DNA of 64,000 bases from positions 1,314,207 through 1,378,206 of the forward strand of contig NZ_ML636798.1 of NCBI RefSeq assembly GCF_006476065.1. Direction: 5' to 3'. This stretch comes from Cognatiluteimonas lumbrici (GTDB lineage Bacteria > Pseudomonadota > Gammaproteobacteria > Xanthomonadales > Xanthomonadaceae). The position numbers and the translations under genes are program-made. The stretch's first letter is position 1; every line of letters starts with the position of its first letter. Below, one piece after another: positions 10,001 through 18,762 of this stretch. The notes under the pieces were generated by a model. The model had not been told where the DNA came from, searched no databases, and saw nothing but the letters and a program-made list of their open reading frames with translations.

Positions 10001-10776
10001 CTATTCGAACGCGCGTTGCACCGCTATTCGTAGGCAATCCGAAAGTCGTCCAACGCTTTCGAGTGGTGCAGCCCACATCTCCCATAGCGCAAACCAACTC
10101 TCTTCGGTGGCGACGTCCCCGAAGAAGGTGACGGGAGAATAGCCGACGCTTTCAAAATAGCTGATCATGTCGGCCACCGTGAACCCATATATACCTGGCG
10201 CTTTTATTGAATTTTCAAACACTATAAAAGGTCGATCCCGCCGCATTGTTGCTTCCGCCCCTCGGAGCGCCATAAAGTCCCCACCCTCAAGATCCAGCTT
10301 TATCATTCCTGTCCGCACTCCTGCGTTAGCGGTTAGCCGGTCGATGGTGGTGGCTGGAACCGTCACAGTCTGGCGGAACTCCACCGAAGGGTCATTTTGC
10401 CAAATCGATGAGATGCCGGAGCGTCCGGGGTGAGATGACGAAGACATCCAAGTTACGGCCTGCGCCCCCGGATCTTCTTGAAGAGCAGCCTGGACAATCT
10501 CAATTTCGCTCCTGATTGAGCCACCCAGACGATCGAGGTTCTTCTGCAGCTTCTTTACAGTCCAAGGATCAGCCTCAACCGCAATAACCTTGGAGCAATG
10601 GTCGAGGCGGGCCAGACGTTCGGTGTGATAACCCCCGTGAGCCCACCGTCAACGGCTATGAACTCCCTCTGCTCCGCCGCTAGAACGTGAGTATATGTAT
10701 CTACAATCGCAGCCTCGATCAGCATCAGATTTTCGCGAAACTTGGCACGGACTTCTTCAACCTTTCCCATTTTCAT
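10001..10776 (-). pseudogene. FkbM-family methyltransferase, frameshifted
   Basis: Two frames together make one FkbM-type SAM-dependent methyltransferase of about 258 residues. The first frame (start 10776) runs through FIAVDGG and then drifts to a stop. Restoring one G in the GGG run at 10642-10644 joins it to a frame reading GAHGGYHTERLAR, then AVEADPW, and on into the C-terminal part, which carries MIKLDLEGGDFMALRGAE. The ribosome site and downstream stop look normal. So either the gene is broken by a 1-base deletion or the base was lost in sequencing a G-run. A shorter protein could start at the internal ATG at 10447 but would lack the SAM-binding motif. AT-rich like its neighbour at 8989-9990. 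Confidence 0.8.
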
Positions 10777-10912
10777 TTACTCCCAAGGTTCTTCCGTGTT
10801 GAGAGTCGCGATCATCCCGGCTGAGAAATCCAGCCGCTGCTAAGGCGGCTCTACCTACGTCAGGCTTGCTTGGATTCTCCGGTTGCCTTCCTCCATGTCC
10901 CGCAGTCGTTAG

Positions 10913-13591
10913 TCACGCATAGCAGGATTCCTGCCCACGCTCAATTTCCGCTCCATTTACGGCGTCGGTAGACAACCAGCCTCGCACGATGCCACAGACA
11001 TCTTCGTAGCGCTCATGCCCCAGGCCGCAGATAAGAAATGCGACGGCTTCCGCTTGCAGCCCTTGCGGCGCTTGCTGCAGGTCCGCAGGGCTCTTGATCT
11101 TACGAATTAGTTCCTTATGCATACCACGGACCGACCAGCGCAAGCCGTGGCCGCGTACCCGCGCCAGCACTGCATCGATGAAAGCGCGATCCATGGCAGC
11201 CAGGGAAACCAGACAGCGAAGATCGCCCAGGTAGGCTGGTTGAGGGTCCAGCGTGGCCAGGAACCGGGTAAGAAGGGGAAGGGCTCCGTCCAGGCTTCGC
11301 CAGGACTGGGAGTCGTCTTCGGCAACCCGCCGCAGGATCCGGTGGAACGCGAAGCGGTTCTTTTCCTCTCCGAACTCCTGCTTCAGCAAGCCCGTGGCCG
11401 CGACATACTTCTCCAGGATCTCGGGCGAAGGGAAGAAGATTTCACGAAGCATCGGCTCGAGATCAAAGTCCTCCCTGTCGAGCATGAAGGGAAAGCCATG
11501 CTCCGCCAACAACTCGGTGGTGGCGACGCCGGGATGCCCGATGGCGAGGAACGGCGCACCGGATGCGATCAAGTCCGGCAACTTATTGGCCATCGAATGC
11601 GAGACGTAGGCCAAGGTGCGATCGTCGAAGTTGTAGCAGATCAGATTAAGGTCCGAGTTCGCGAGCGCCTGGTAGTACTCGCCCTCATCCGGCACTTGCT
11701 CCCCAACGCTGGTGGACTTGAAGGACTCGAACTGCGCCCCGCAGCGTTTGATCGAATATTGACTCGTCGTAATCTCGAACCGAAGTTCGAACGGCAGCGC
11801 CTTGCGTTCGTTGATCGAGTCTACCTGGCGCGCCACCGAGACCAGCGTCTTCAGCCCCATGTCGGGTTCTATGCCCCCGAAATAGCGAATCGTGCGAACG
11901 CCAGCAGACTGGGTGGCAGTGCGGCGAGCTGGTGCCTCGGATCTTATGAAGTTGTGGATGGCGTGTGTTCTGGATTCGAGAGTCCCGTAGCGGTCGACCA
12001 GCATCTTCGACATCTTGTCGCAAATGGACAGAACCGCCGAGCCACAGGAGAAGAACGAAGACATCAATGACTTCTGGAAGCGGGCGACCTCCGGAGCACT
12101 CGTCAGGCGCGCCTTTTCGATCCAGTCGTCCATGTAATGGATGACATACGGACGATCCAGCAGCAGCGGCAGCAGAAGCTGGAAAGCGGTCATTTGCGGC
12201 CGATCGAGGGTAGGCCTCACGTACAGAACCTGGGGCGCGAATTCGATGGCGGCGCGGAGCGCAGGCCAGATCGATTCCTCGTTCGTCCCCACCGGGTACT
12301 GATCGTTCTCGACGGATTGGAACGCGCAAATGTTGGCTATCTTGTCGCTGTGCACGTGCAGCAACGAAGCCCTGCTCCAGCCCGCGAACAAGCTCTTCTT
12401 GATTGCGCCTGTCGCAGAAAGCTTGTTAACCGATGTGAAATCGATGATCCCACAGCGCGGGTAGGCGACATGGTCCGGGAACAACTGGTGGAAATCGACG
12501 CGGGGGAAGACTTCGAGTTCGCCGCCGATGGTCGCATTGTGGATCCGGATACCTGCCTTGCTCGCGTAATCCCGTGCTTTCCGATAGGCCTGGAGCATGA
12601 CGTTGACATTCGGATCGTGCCATCGATAGCCACTGCCGAAATAGCGCGGATCGAAATGATTGACGTCGTCCGACTTCGACGTGAGCACGCCCGTGCCATA
12701 CGCCGTGGAACGGTCCACGTTGTGTACGGAGTAGGACGCGTCGACGCCCACCAGGATGATTTCCTCGAATCCGAGCGATGCCGCGATCTGCAGCCCGGTG
12801 TACGTAACGGTGCCTCCGGTATAGGACAGGTCCCCCGCATCGACCGTGAAGTCGGCATCTACCGGGTAGCTGATCCGGGAAACATGATTCAGGTAGATGG
12901 TGTTGGGCTGCGGCTCGATGACGTATCCGAGATAGGACGGGAAGATCTTCACCGGGCAGTCGTACGCGTGGATCTCGCGCACGCGGTCTTCGGCGACGAG
13001 GTGGTCCTCGACGACATAGATGGTCGGAACGAAATCTTCATGCAGGAAGATGCCGTTGAATCCGATCGTGATTTCGCCGCGCAGCAGGCGCAGGTCGGTG
13101 CGCTTGAGGCTGGGGCCGTTCCCGATCACGAAGACGCGTCGCTTCCCGGTCCGGCCCATGTGCCGCCTGAGCGCGTCGAACCTCGCCTTCGATGCGCGCC
13201 GGTTTTCCGGCGTTACCAGGTCCAGCACCCTTTGCAGGCCGGTCAGCTGTTCCGGTTCCGGAATGCGCTCGGTCGGAAGGTAGATGTCGCCCTTGAACGG
13301 GATGGCGCGCTTGACCTCGTCCAGCGCCTCACGCAAATCCCCTTCGGGTGCGCGCTTCGGACCGACCTGGTACGGGTTGCGATCGAATTCCGCGCGCAAC
13401 TCCCGCCATCGTGGCTGGAACCTGAAGTCGCCAGCCTGGTCCCGCGCGCCCGTCTTGCCATCCAGACGTTGCAGCCAGAAGTCGTAGAAGCTGCCACCCG
13501 GCTCCACATGCCGCTGGCGCTCGCACAGTTCCCGGGCTTCCTGCAGGCGGTCGCTGGCGATCAATTCCCTAAGGAGTCTGGAAGGCGTCAC
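10913..13591 (-). CDS. DUF115/GT42-like - GT4 fusion glycosyltransferase
   Basis: 892 residues from a GTG start preceded by GAAGGA. Residues 1-145 are helical and unrecognised. About 150-380 form a DUF115/GT42-like domain: VIGNGPSL near 155-162, TGGTVTYT near 258-265, and ILVGVDASY near 279-287. About 385-750 are a GT4-like domain starting with SATGAIKKS and containing HYMDDW and a late APFLAIGHPGVAT segment; this part is clearly related to the GT4 part of the 1588-residue protein. The C-terminal 130 residues are helical. Likely cytoplasmic polysaccharide glycosyltransferase with two active sites; sugars unknown. Confidence 0.85.
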   Translation of the reverse strand: MTPSRLLRELIASDRLQEARELCERQRHVEPGGSFYDFWLQRLDGKTGARDQAGDFRFQPRWRELRAEFDRNPYQVGPKRAPEGDLREALDEVKRAIPFKGDIYLPTERIPEPEQLTGLQRVLDLVTPENRRASKARFDALRRHMGRTGKRRVFVIGNGPSLKRTDLRLLRGEITIGFNGIFLHEDFVPTIYVVEDHLVAEDRVREIHAYDCPVKIFPSYLGYVIEPQPNTIYLNHVSRISYPVDADFTVDAGDLSYTGGTVTYTGLQIAASLGFEEIILVGVDASYSVHNVDRSTAYGTGVLTSKSDDVNHFDPRYFGSGYRWHDPNVNVMLQAYRKARDYASKAGIRIHNATIGGELEVFPRVDFHQLFPDHVAYPRCGIIDFTSVNKLSATGAIKKSLFAGWSRASLLHVHSDKIANICAFQSVENDQYPVGTNEESIWPALRAAIEFAPQVLYVRPTLDRPQMTAFQLLLPLLLDRPYVIHYMDDWIEKARLTSAPEVARFQKSLMSSFFSCGSAVLSICDKMSKMLVDRYGTLESRTHAIHNFIRSEAPARRTATQSAGVRTIRYFGGIEPDMGLKTLVSVARQVDSINERKALPFELRFEITTSQYSIKRCGAQFESFKSTSVGEQVPDEGEYYQALANSDLNLICYNFDDRTLAYVSHSMANKLPDLIASGAPFLAIGHPGVATTELLAEHGFPFMLDREDFDLEPMLREIFFPSPEILEKYVAATGLLKQEFGEEKNRFAFHRILRRVAEDDSQSWRSLDGALPLLTRFLATLDPQPAYLGDLRCLVSLAAMDRAFIDAVLARVRGHGLRWSVRGMHKELIRKIKSPADLQQAPQGLQAEAVAFLICGLGHERYEDVCGIVRGWLSTDAVNGAEIERGQESCYA

Positions 13592-13625
13592 GGATGTTCC
13601 TTCGGTAGGAGAGCGGTCCCCCGCT

Positions 13626-14366
13626 TCAGGCTGTGTCGTGCAAGCGGTTGCCTATGCCGCCGTCCAGCGCGATGCTGGCCCCGTTCAAGAACGCGATTCT
13701 ACCGGCGATCAGGACAAGCGCGAGCCGCGCGACTTCCTCCGGAGTACCGATCCGGCGAACCGGATGGCAGTCGGCCAACCGGCTGAACTCTTCATTCCGG
13801 CCTGCGAATCCTGCACGCAGCATCTCGGTGTCTATCGCGGCGGGCTCGATGGCATTCACGCGCACCTTGTGGCCGAACTCCACCGCCATCGCCCGCGTCA
13901 TACCGCTCAGGGCGGCCTTGCTCGTGGCATAGGCAACGAATTCGGGTTTGGTCAGGCGTGCGTGGATGCTGCTGACGTTGAGCACGCAGCCTTCGTTGGC
14001 CTCGAGGTCACCGAGGAACGCCTGCGCCCAGATGAATGGGGCAATGACGTTCACGTCCAAGGTGGCCCGCCAGTCCTCGCGGGTCAGAGCCTGCAGCGGT
14101 GCGACCACCTGCACAGCGGCGTTGTTCACGAGCGCCTTCAGGGCCGCACCACCCAGAGCGCCGCGGATCCGGCCGAACGTTTCTTCCGCATAGGAGGCGT
14201 CCTCGACCGTCCTGCGAATGTCGCACTGCACGTAGCCGTCGCACTCCATCCCTTCCGGCCGCGCAACACGATCGACCGCGATGGCTGCGTAGCCACCTTC
14301 CCGGAGCACCCGGACAAGCTCTCGCCCTATGCCACCCGCGGCGCCGGTGATGATGATCGCTTCCAT
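13626..14366 (-). CDS. SDR-family oxidoreductase
   Basis: 246 residues, classical short-chain dehydrogenase length. The TGAAGGIG loop is at 7-14, NNAA at 81-84, and the catalytic Ser132/133, Tyr146 and Lys150 are all present, so it should be an active NAD(P)-dependent enzyme. The acidic Asp32 after the second strand suggests NAD preference. It starts one base after the SGNH gene's stop and so belongs to the same run as the 2-hydroxyacid dehydrogenase and CMP-sugar synthetase. A sugar or sugar-acid oxidoreductase role is inferred from that context; the substrate cannot be read from sequence. Confidence 0.9.
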   Translation of the reverse strand: MEAIIITGAAGGIGRELVRVLREGGYAAIAVDRVARPEGMECDGYVQCDIRRTVEDASYAEETFGRIRGALGGAALKALVNNAAVQVVAPLQALTREDWRATLDVNVIAPFIWAQAFLGDLEANEGCVLNVSSIHARLTKPEFVAYATSKAALSGMTRAMAVEFGHKVRVNAIEPAAIDTEMLRAGFAGRNEEFSRLADCHPVRRIGTPEEVARLALVLIAGRIAFLNGASIALDGGIGNRLHDTA

Positions 14367-14367
14367 G

Positions 14368-15132
14368 TCAGGCCATCGCCTCCACGTCCGCCTTGCAGGT
14401 GGGCGCGATCATGTCCAACAAATGCCTTGCCATCAGCCGGGCGCCTTCGTCGTTGACATGCGTATAGTCGCCCTCTCGCTCGTGCTTGAAGCGGGCCGCC
14501 GTGGCGTGTCCACCTGCAGACAGCAAGCCTGGGGGCATGGGAACGTATTTCGTGCCAGCGTCCTGCAGCAGCAGCGACAGGGTCTCTTCCACGATTGCAA
14601 AGTTCCTTTCGCGTGCGCCGGGCGCCTCGAGCTTCGGGGACCCCTCGTTGGTCAACGGCTCGGGCATCGAATAGACCGGCGCGCAGCCGGGCGTGATTGC
14701 ACCCACCCAGCGCATGTGTGGCGTACGCGCAAACATGTCGCTGCAGGCCCGGAACGCGCAGTCGCCGGAGTACTGGGGCGCCACGATCACGTCGTGCATG
14801 GGGGGCCACCAGCTCGTGAGGTGGCCGCCCACGCAGACGATCGCGTCGAACAGCGACAAGTCCACCGCTCCGTCGGCGCCGGCTATGTCGCGGATCTGTC
14901 CGGCCGTCAGCGCGTACCAGGAGTGGATGGACTTGTCGGAAACGGTGGCATGCCCCCAGCTGTCCGGCGCAGGCTCCAGCGTCAGCTTGTCCCCTTCCAC
15001 TGCAAGGCGCGTCAACACCGGCCCCGGTGCGCTCACGAAGCGCGGAATGATGGACGTACGCGAGGCCAGCTCCTCCAGCGGTGGGGAAAGACTGGCGACG
15101 TGGCTGTCCCCGAAGACCAGGATCTCAGCCAT
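14368..15132 (-). CDS. SGNH/GDSL-type hydrolase-like protein
   Basis: 254 residues. The start chosen (MAEILVFGDSH) overlaps the upstream GSCFA gene by eight bases; an earlier in-frame start would lie deep inside that gene. Block I is GDSH at 8-11 and the last block is D222-Y-T-H225, matching the Ser and Asp-x-x-His of SGNH esterases; a VGGHLTSW segment may serve as block III. Family members de-acylate or acyl-transfer on polysaccharides and small esters. No signal peptide is visible, so it probably acts in the cytoplasm. Acyl decoration of the repeat unit or its precursor is the likeliest role. Confidence 0.75.
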   Translation of the reverse strand: MAEILVFGDSHVASLSPPLEELASRTSIIPRFVSAPGPVLTRLAVEGDKLTLEPAPDSWGHATVSDKSIHSWYALTAGQIRDIAGADGAVDLSLFDAIVCVGGHLTSWWPPMHDVIVAPQYSGDCAFRACSDMFARTPHMRWVGAITPGCAPVYSMPEPLTNEGSPKLEAPGARERNFAIVEETLSLLLQDAGTKYVPMPPGLLSAGGHATAARFKHEREGDYTHVNDEGARLMARHLLDMIAPTCKADVEAMA

Positions 15133-16210
15133 GCGCCGACTTCCGCGAGAACGCATCGAGGAACTCCTCCTCGCAGTGCACGTCATCGGCACCATCGCCA
15201 GCCGCGCGGGGTGCCACGGGAGAAGGCTGCTCCCGCGAAGGCGCCTGCGGGGCCGCGTTGCCCGCCCCCTCGATGGCGGAGAAGAAGTTGGACATGACGA
15301 ACTCGACCCCGGACGGGTCCACGCTGCGGAGGTTGTCCTGGAAGAACGCCCCGCGGAACGGCGGGCTGCTGATGATCTCGTACGAAGGGAAGTAGTCCAC
15401 GCCCGCGTCCCGGCGCTCCATGTGACCGGCGACCGCGCGCAGGATCGACTTCGAATGCATGGTCGCGACCAGCACGTGGCGTCCCGAATTGGTGGCGGTC
15501 AGCGGTACCGGCGAGACGGTGAGGAGGATGCGGATCGCAGGATTGAGTTGGCGCATGGCCGCGATGGATGCATCGAGGCTGTCGACGATCTCCTGGAAGC
15601 CCAGCTCATGGAACGCGTGGACGTCTGGGTCGTACTCTCCGGCGACCGTGCCAGGGCACATGGGGTATTCCACCCCGGTTGCGCGGTTTCGCCAGGATTC
15701 GGTCAGGCCCAGGGTGAACACGAGGATGTCGGAGGAGACGATGCTGTCGCGAAAGCATGCGATGGCGTGCCTGCGCGACGCCAACAGCTCGTCCTCGCTG
15801 CGGAATCCGGCCGGTTCGATCCGGGGCCGGAACGGGTCGATGAACCTGCCGTCCTTGCGCCAGGTTTCCGCTGGAGGCTCCTTCTCGCCCGACGCCCAGG
15901 ACAACCACTGCCGCAGCAGCGTCGTCGTGTAGATGTTGCCGGTTCGGCTGGAGAAGATCCCGTAATTGAACTCGCGCGCGGAAGCCCACGACATCCCCTC
16001 GGGCGCGCGCTCGGAGATGTTCCAGTTGTAGCCGCGCTTGCCCAGCGCGTTGCCGATGTGCTGTGCGAAGCACGACCCATAGGTCGCGATGGCGCTGTCC
16101 TTGGCGATCGCGAACTTCGGATCCCAGAGCCCGCCGATCTCCAGCATCGGTTTTTCCGCCACCGCCGGCCTCCAGAATGCGCGGTCCGGCAGTGCTGAAT
16201 AGGGGTTCAT
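15125..16210 (-). CDS. GSCFA-domain protein
   Basis: 361 residues. GSCFA is at 45-49 (TYGSCFAQHIG), followed by VFTLGLTESW and LLTVSPVPLTAT blocks, as in the second family member at 8989-9990. The N-terminus MNPYSALP resembles the usual start of this family. It ends overlapping the SGNH hydrolase start by eight bases, so the two SGNH-related proteins are probably made together. The C-terminal 60 residues are low-complexity and Ala/Pro-rich. The biochemical role of GSCFA proteins is not established. Confidence 0.85.
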   Translation of the reverse strand: MNPYSALPDRAFWRPAVAEKPMLEIGGLWDPKFAIAKDSAIATYGSCFAQHIGNALGKRGYNWNISERAPEGMSWASAREFNYGIFSSRTGNIYTTTLLRQWLSWASGEKEPPAETWRKDGRFIDPFRPRIEPAGFRSEDELLASRRHAIACFRDSIVSSDILVFTLGLTESWRNRATGVEYPMCPGTVAGEYDPDVHAFHELGFQEIVDSLDASIAAMRQLNPAIRILLTVSPVPLTATNSGRHVLVATMHSKSILRAVAGHMERRDAGVDYFPSYEIISSPPFRGAFFQDNLRSVDPSGVEFVMSNFFSAIEGAGNAAPQAPSREQPSPVAPRAAGDGADDVHCEEEFLDAFSRKSAHG

Positions 16211-16229
16211 GCCGCCTCCGTGGGATGCC

Positions 16230-17159
16230 TCAGCTCAGGAAGGCGAACAGCTTTTCCATCGCCTCGTGGCTGGCCCGACGCACCGCGTCCCTGGTGTTCG
16301 AGCCGTTGTGGGACCCGAAGATACACTGCGGCATGCCCCTGAGCGGGGAATCGGCCGGGAGCGGCTCCACCTCGAACACGTCCAGGGCGGCCGCGGCGAC
16401 GTGGCCGGACTGCAGCGCCCGGACCAGGGCCTGCTCGTCGATCAGCGGCCCGCGGGCCACGTTGACCACCTGGACCCCGGGCTTGGCCATGGCCAGCACC
16501 CGCTCGTCCAGCATGTGCCGGTTGTGCGCATTCAGGGAGCAGGTGAAGACGATGAAGTCCGCCTCCCCGATGCGCTCCGGCCAGGCCGCGCGCTCGACCC
16601 CGGGGATGCCCCCGGTGTCGTCGTTGCCCGGGTCGTAGGCGACGATCGGCATGTCGAACGCCGCCAGCCGCCTGGCCGTGCTGCGGCCGATGTCGCCGAA
16701 ACCCACCAGCGCCACCCGCTTGCCGGCCAGGCTCATGCCGGCGGGCTTCGGCCAGCCCCCGGCGCGGATGCCGCGGTCGATGGCGAACAGCTGCCGCGCC
16801 AGGCCGATGACATAGCCGACGGCGACGTCGGCCACTTCGCCGCCGAACATGTTCGGCGTATTGCAGATCGGGATCTCGAGGGCCTTGCACGCGGCGAAGT
16901 CCACGTTGTCCACGCCGATGCCCCACTTCACGGCGGCGCGCAGGCGGCCGGCGCAGGCGGTCTCGAACACCCGCCGCGTCGCCGGGTCGTCGCCGATGAT
17001 CCAGCCGTCGAACTCCGGCAGCAGTGCGCACAGTTCGTCCTGCGAAAGCACCTGGGTCACCGCCGCGGGCACCAGTTCGACCCCGCGCGCGGCCGCGACC
17101 GGGATGAACTCGTCGATCATGCCCAGCATCGGCGGGCAGGTCACCAGGACACGCTTCAC
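16230..17159 (-). CDS. D-isomer-specific 2-hydroxyacid dehydrogenase
   Basis: 309 residues from a GTG start overlapping the upstream cytidylyltransferase stop (GTGA). It belongs to the D-2-hydroxyacid/phosphoglycerate dehydrogenase family: glycine loop GFGDIG at 153-158, catalytic Arg236 (NVARGPLI), Glu265 (VEPLP) and His284 (GSHNGSNT). It should interconvert a 2-keto acid and a D-2-hydroxy acid with NAD(P)H. The close coupling to a CMP-sugar synthetase is unusual for a housekeeping enzyme of this family, so a role in making or modifying an acidic sugar or acyl substituent is inferred. No ACT domain, which argues against serA. Confidence 0.9.
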   Translation of the reverse strand: MKRVLVTCPPMLGMIDEFIPVAAARGVELVPAAVTQVLSQDELCALLPEFDGWIIGDDPATRRVFETACAGRLRAAVKWGIGVDNVDFAACKALEIPICNTPNMFGGEVADVAVGYVIGLARQLFAIDRGIRAGGWPKPAGMSLAGKRVALVGFGDIGRSTARRLAAFDMPIVAYDPGNDDTGGIPGVERAAWPERIGEADFIVFTCSLNAHNRHMLDERVLAMAKPGVQVVNVARGPLIDEQALVRALQSGHVAAAALDVFEVEPLPADSPLRGMPQCIFGSHNGSNTRDAVRRASHEAMEKLFAFLS

Positions 17160-17860
17160 TTCGCCTGCTCCTGTTCCTGCATGAAGCGCGCGGCGACCAC
17201 CGCGAAATCCCAGTCGTCGGGGGTGTCGATGTCGATGGACTCGAACTGCGGGCCCTCGAACATCATCGGCTTCCTGCCGATGCGCGCGTTGGTGGAGCGG
17301 AAGCTCGCGCGGGTGAACAGGTAGATGTTGGAGTTCTCCTCGTACCACGGCTCCAGGTCCTGGGTGCGCACCAGGTTGTCCGGGTCGTGGTTCACCGGGC
17401 TGCAGTCCTCGCGGTAGAAGCGCGTCTGCACCTTGTCCACGGTGAACAGCGAGTCCGCGCTGCCCGCCGCCAGCGCCTCGCGGTACGCAGACAACGCCTT
17501 GCGGATGGTGCCGGCGCTGACCAGCGGGTTGGTGGTGTGGGTCATGAGGTAGATGTCGGCGTCCACGTTCTCGACGTCGTCGGCCAGCACCAGGTTCATG
17601 GACACCAGGTCCCCGCAGATCTCCGGCTTGCGGTCGCGGATCGCGACCCTGTCCGTTTCCACCAAGCCGTTCTCCGCGAGGATGTGGCGGGCGTCGGTGT
17701 TGATGACGACCTGGTCGATCTCCTCGACCTCGAGCAGGGTGTCGAGGATCCAGCGGAACAGCGGCTTGCCACAGAATTCGCGGAAGTTCTTGCCCTTGAC
17801 GCGTTCGCTGTTCGCCTTCATCGGGAGCAGGGCGACGACGCGCGGCTTGTTTTCGTTCAT
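17156..17860 (-). CDS. CMP-sugar synthetase (acylneuraminate cytidylyltransferase family)
   Basis: 234 residues, the normal size for NeuA/PseF/KdsB-type enzymes. The CTP-binding segment LLPMKANSERVKGKN occupies 11-25 and GKPL 31-34; INTDA and THTTNPL blocks follow. The family transfers CMP from CTP to an acidic keto-sugar (sialic, pseudaminic, legionaminic acid or Kdo). No neuB/neuC-like synthase or epimerase is in the window, so the sugar is unknown; the canonical kdsB is usually elsewhere. Start at MNENKP gives an eight-base gap from the GT2 gene. Its neighbours (dehydrogenases, MBL protein) hint at a non-standard CMP-sugar. Confidence 0.85.
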   Translation of the reverse strand: MNENKPRVVALLPMKANSERVKGKNFREFCGKPLFRWILDTLLEVEEIDQVVINTDARHILAENGLVETDRVAIRDRKPEICGDLVSMNLVLADDVENVDADIYLMTHTTNPLVSAGTIRKALSAYREALAAGSADSLFTVDKVQTRFYREDCSPVNHDPDNLVRTQDLEPWYEENSNIYLFTRASFRSTNARIGRKPMMFEGPQFESIDIDTPDDWDFAVVAARFMQEQEQAK

Positions 17861-17868
17861 TGGAGTGT

Positions 17869-18762
17869 TCAACCCGGGTAGAAGTATTTGTCGCGTTCCG
17901 CGTGCGACAGGATCCGGTGCTCGCGGTTGCCCTTGAACGAGCCGGTGTACTGGCACACGCGGTACTGCACGATTTCCCACGCGCGCGACAGGAACACGCC
18001 TTCCTTCCAGGCGTGGCACCAGTCGCGCCAGATGCTGCGCGCGATGTAGCGCAGCAGGTCGCGATGGCGCACGTGGATCTGGGGCATGATCTTCTGCAGC
18101 GCCAGCGCCTCGCGCTCGAAGCGGCGCTTGACCTGCTTCCAGGACTCGGAGTGGTAGTGGTACACGCAGGCCTCGGCGACGTAGCCGATGCGCCCCCCGT
18201 CGAGGTACAGGCGCTTGGCCAGCTCCATGTCCTCCAGACCGGTGACGCATTCGTCGAACCGGTACCGGGCCCAGGCGTCGCGCGAGATCGCCGAGTTGGC
18301 GTTGTTGCAGAAGAAGCCGTCCTGGGGCACGCAGGACTCGTCGGGGTAATACTTGCTGAAGATGCGGCACTCGCTGAAGTGGCTTTCCGGGCCGCCCACC
18401 TGCTTGCCGTAGCTGTAGGCGACCTTGCCGTCGGCGACCGGCTGGCACAGCTTCCGCAGCCAATGCTCGTCGGTCGGCACGCAATGGCCGCTGATCAGCA
18501 CCAGGATGTCGCCGCGGGCCACTTCGCAGCCCATGTTCAACGAGCGGCCGAAGGAGAACTGCTCCCGGGTGATGTGCGTGATCACGCAACCGTGGCGCTG
18601 GGCGATCTCCAGGGTGCCGTCGTCGGATCCCGAGTCGATCACCACCACCTCCACCTCGAAGGGGCCGGTGTCCTGGCGTTCGATCGCCTGCAGGAGCTCG
18701 CCCAGGTAGCGGGCCTCGTTCAACGTCCGGATGACGATGCTCGCGAGCATGGGCGCGCTCAC
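17869..18762 (-). CDS. Family 2 glycosyltransferase
   Basis: 297 residues. The N-terminal GT-A fold is evident: ASIVIRTLNEARYL near 7-20, VVVIDSGSDDGT near 39-50, then an LISGHCVP segment in place of the usual DxD, and GLEDMELAKRL (ED acceptor-side motif). It should transfer a sugar from a nucleotide donor to the growing chain at the inner membrane. GTG start overlaps the stop of the MBL-fold gene (GTGA); an ATG lies four codons in. Between the MBL protein and the CMP-sugar synthetase, it is a candidate for using the module's own product, although GT2 enzymes more often use UDP-, GDP- or dTDP-sugars. Confidence 0.9.
   Translation of the reverse strand: MSAPMLASIVIRTLNEARYLGELLQAIERQDTGPFEVEVVVIDSGSDDGTLEIAQRHGCVITHITREQFSFGRSLNMGCEVARGDILVLISGHCVPTDEHWLRKLCQPVADGKVAYSYGKQVGGPESHFSECRIFSKYYPDESCVPQDGFFCNNANSAISRDAWARYRFDECVTGLEDMELAKRLYLDGGRIGYVAEACVYHYHSESWKQVKRRFEREALALQKIMPQIHVRHRDLLRYIARSIWRDWCHAWKEGVFLSRAWEIVQYRVCQYTGSFKGNREHRILSHAERDKYFYPG

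Noticed and set aside
10781-10912. A separate gene or terminator in the 136-base gap
   Set aside because: Several overlapping GC stems (CGGCTG/CAGCCG and AGCCGC/GCGGCT) occur, but no T-run or start codon with ribosome site was found.
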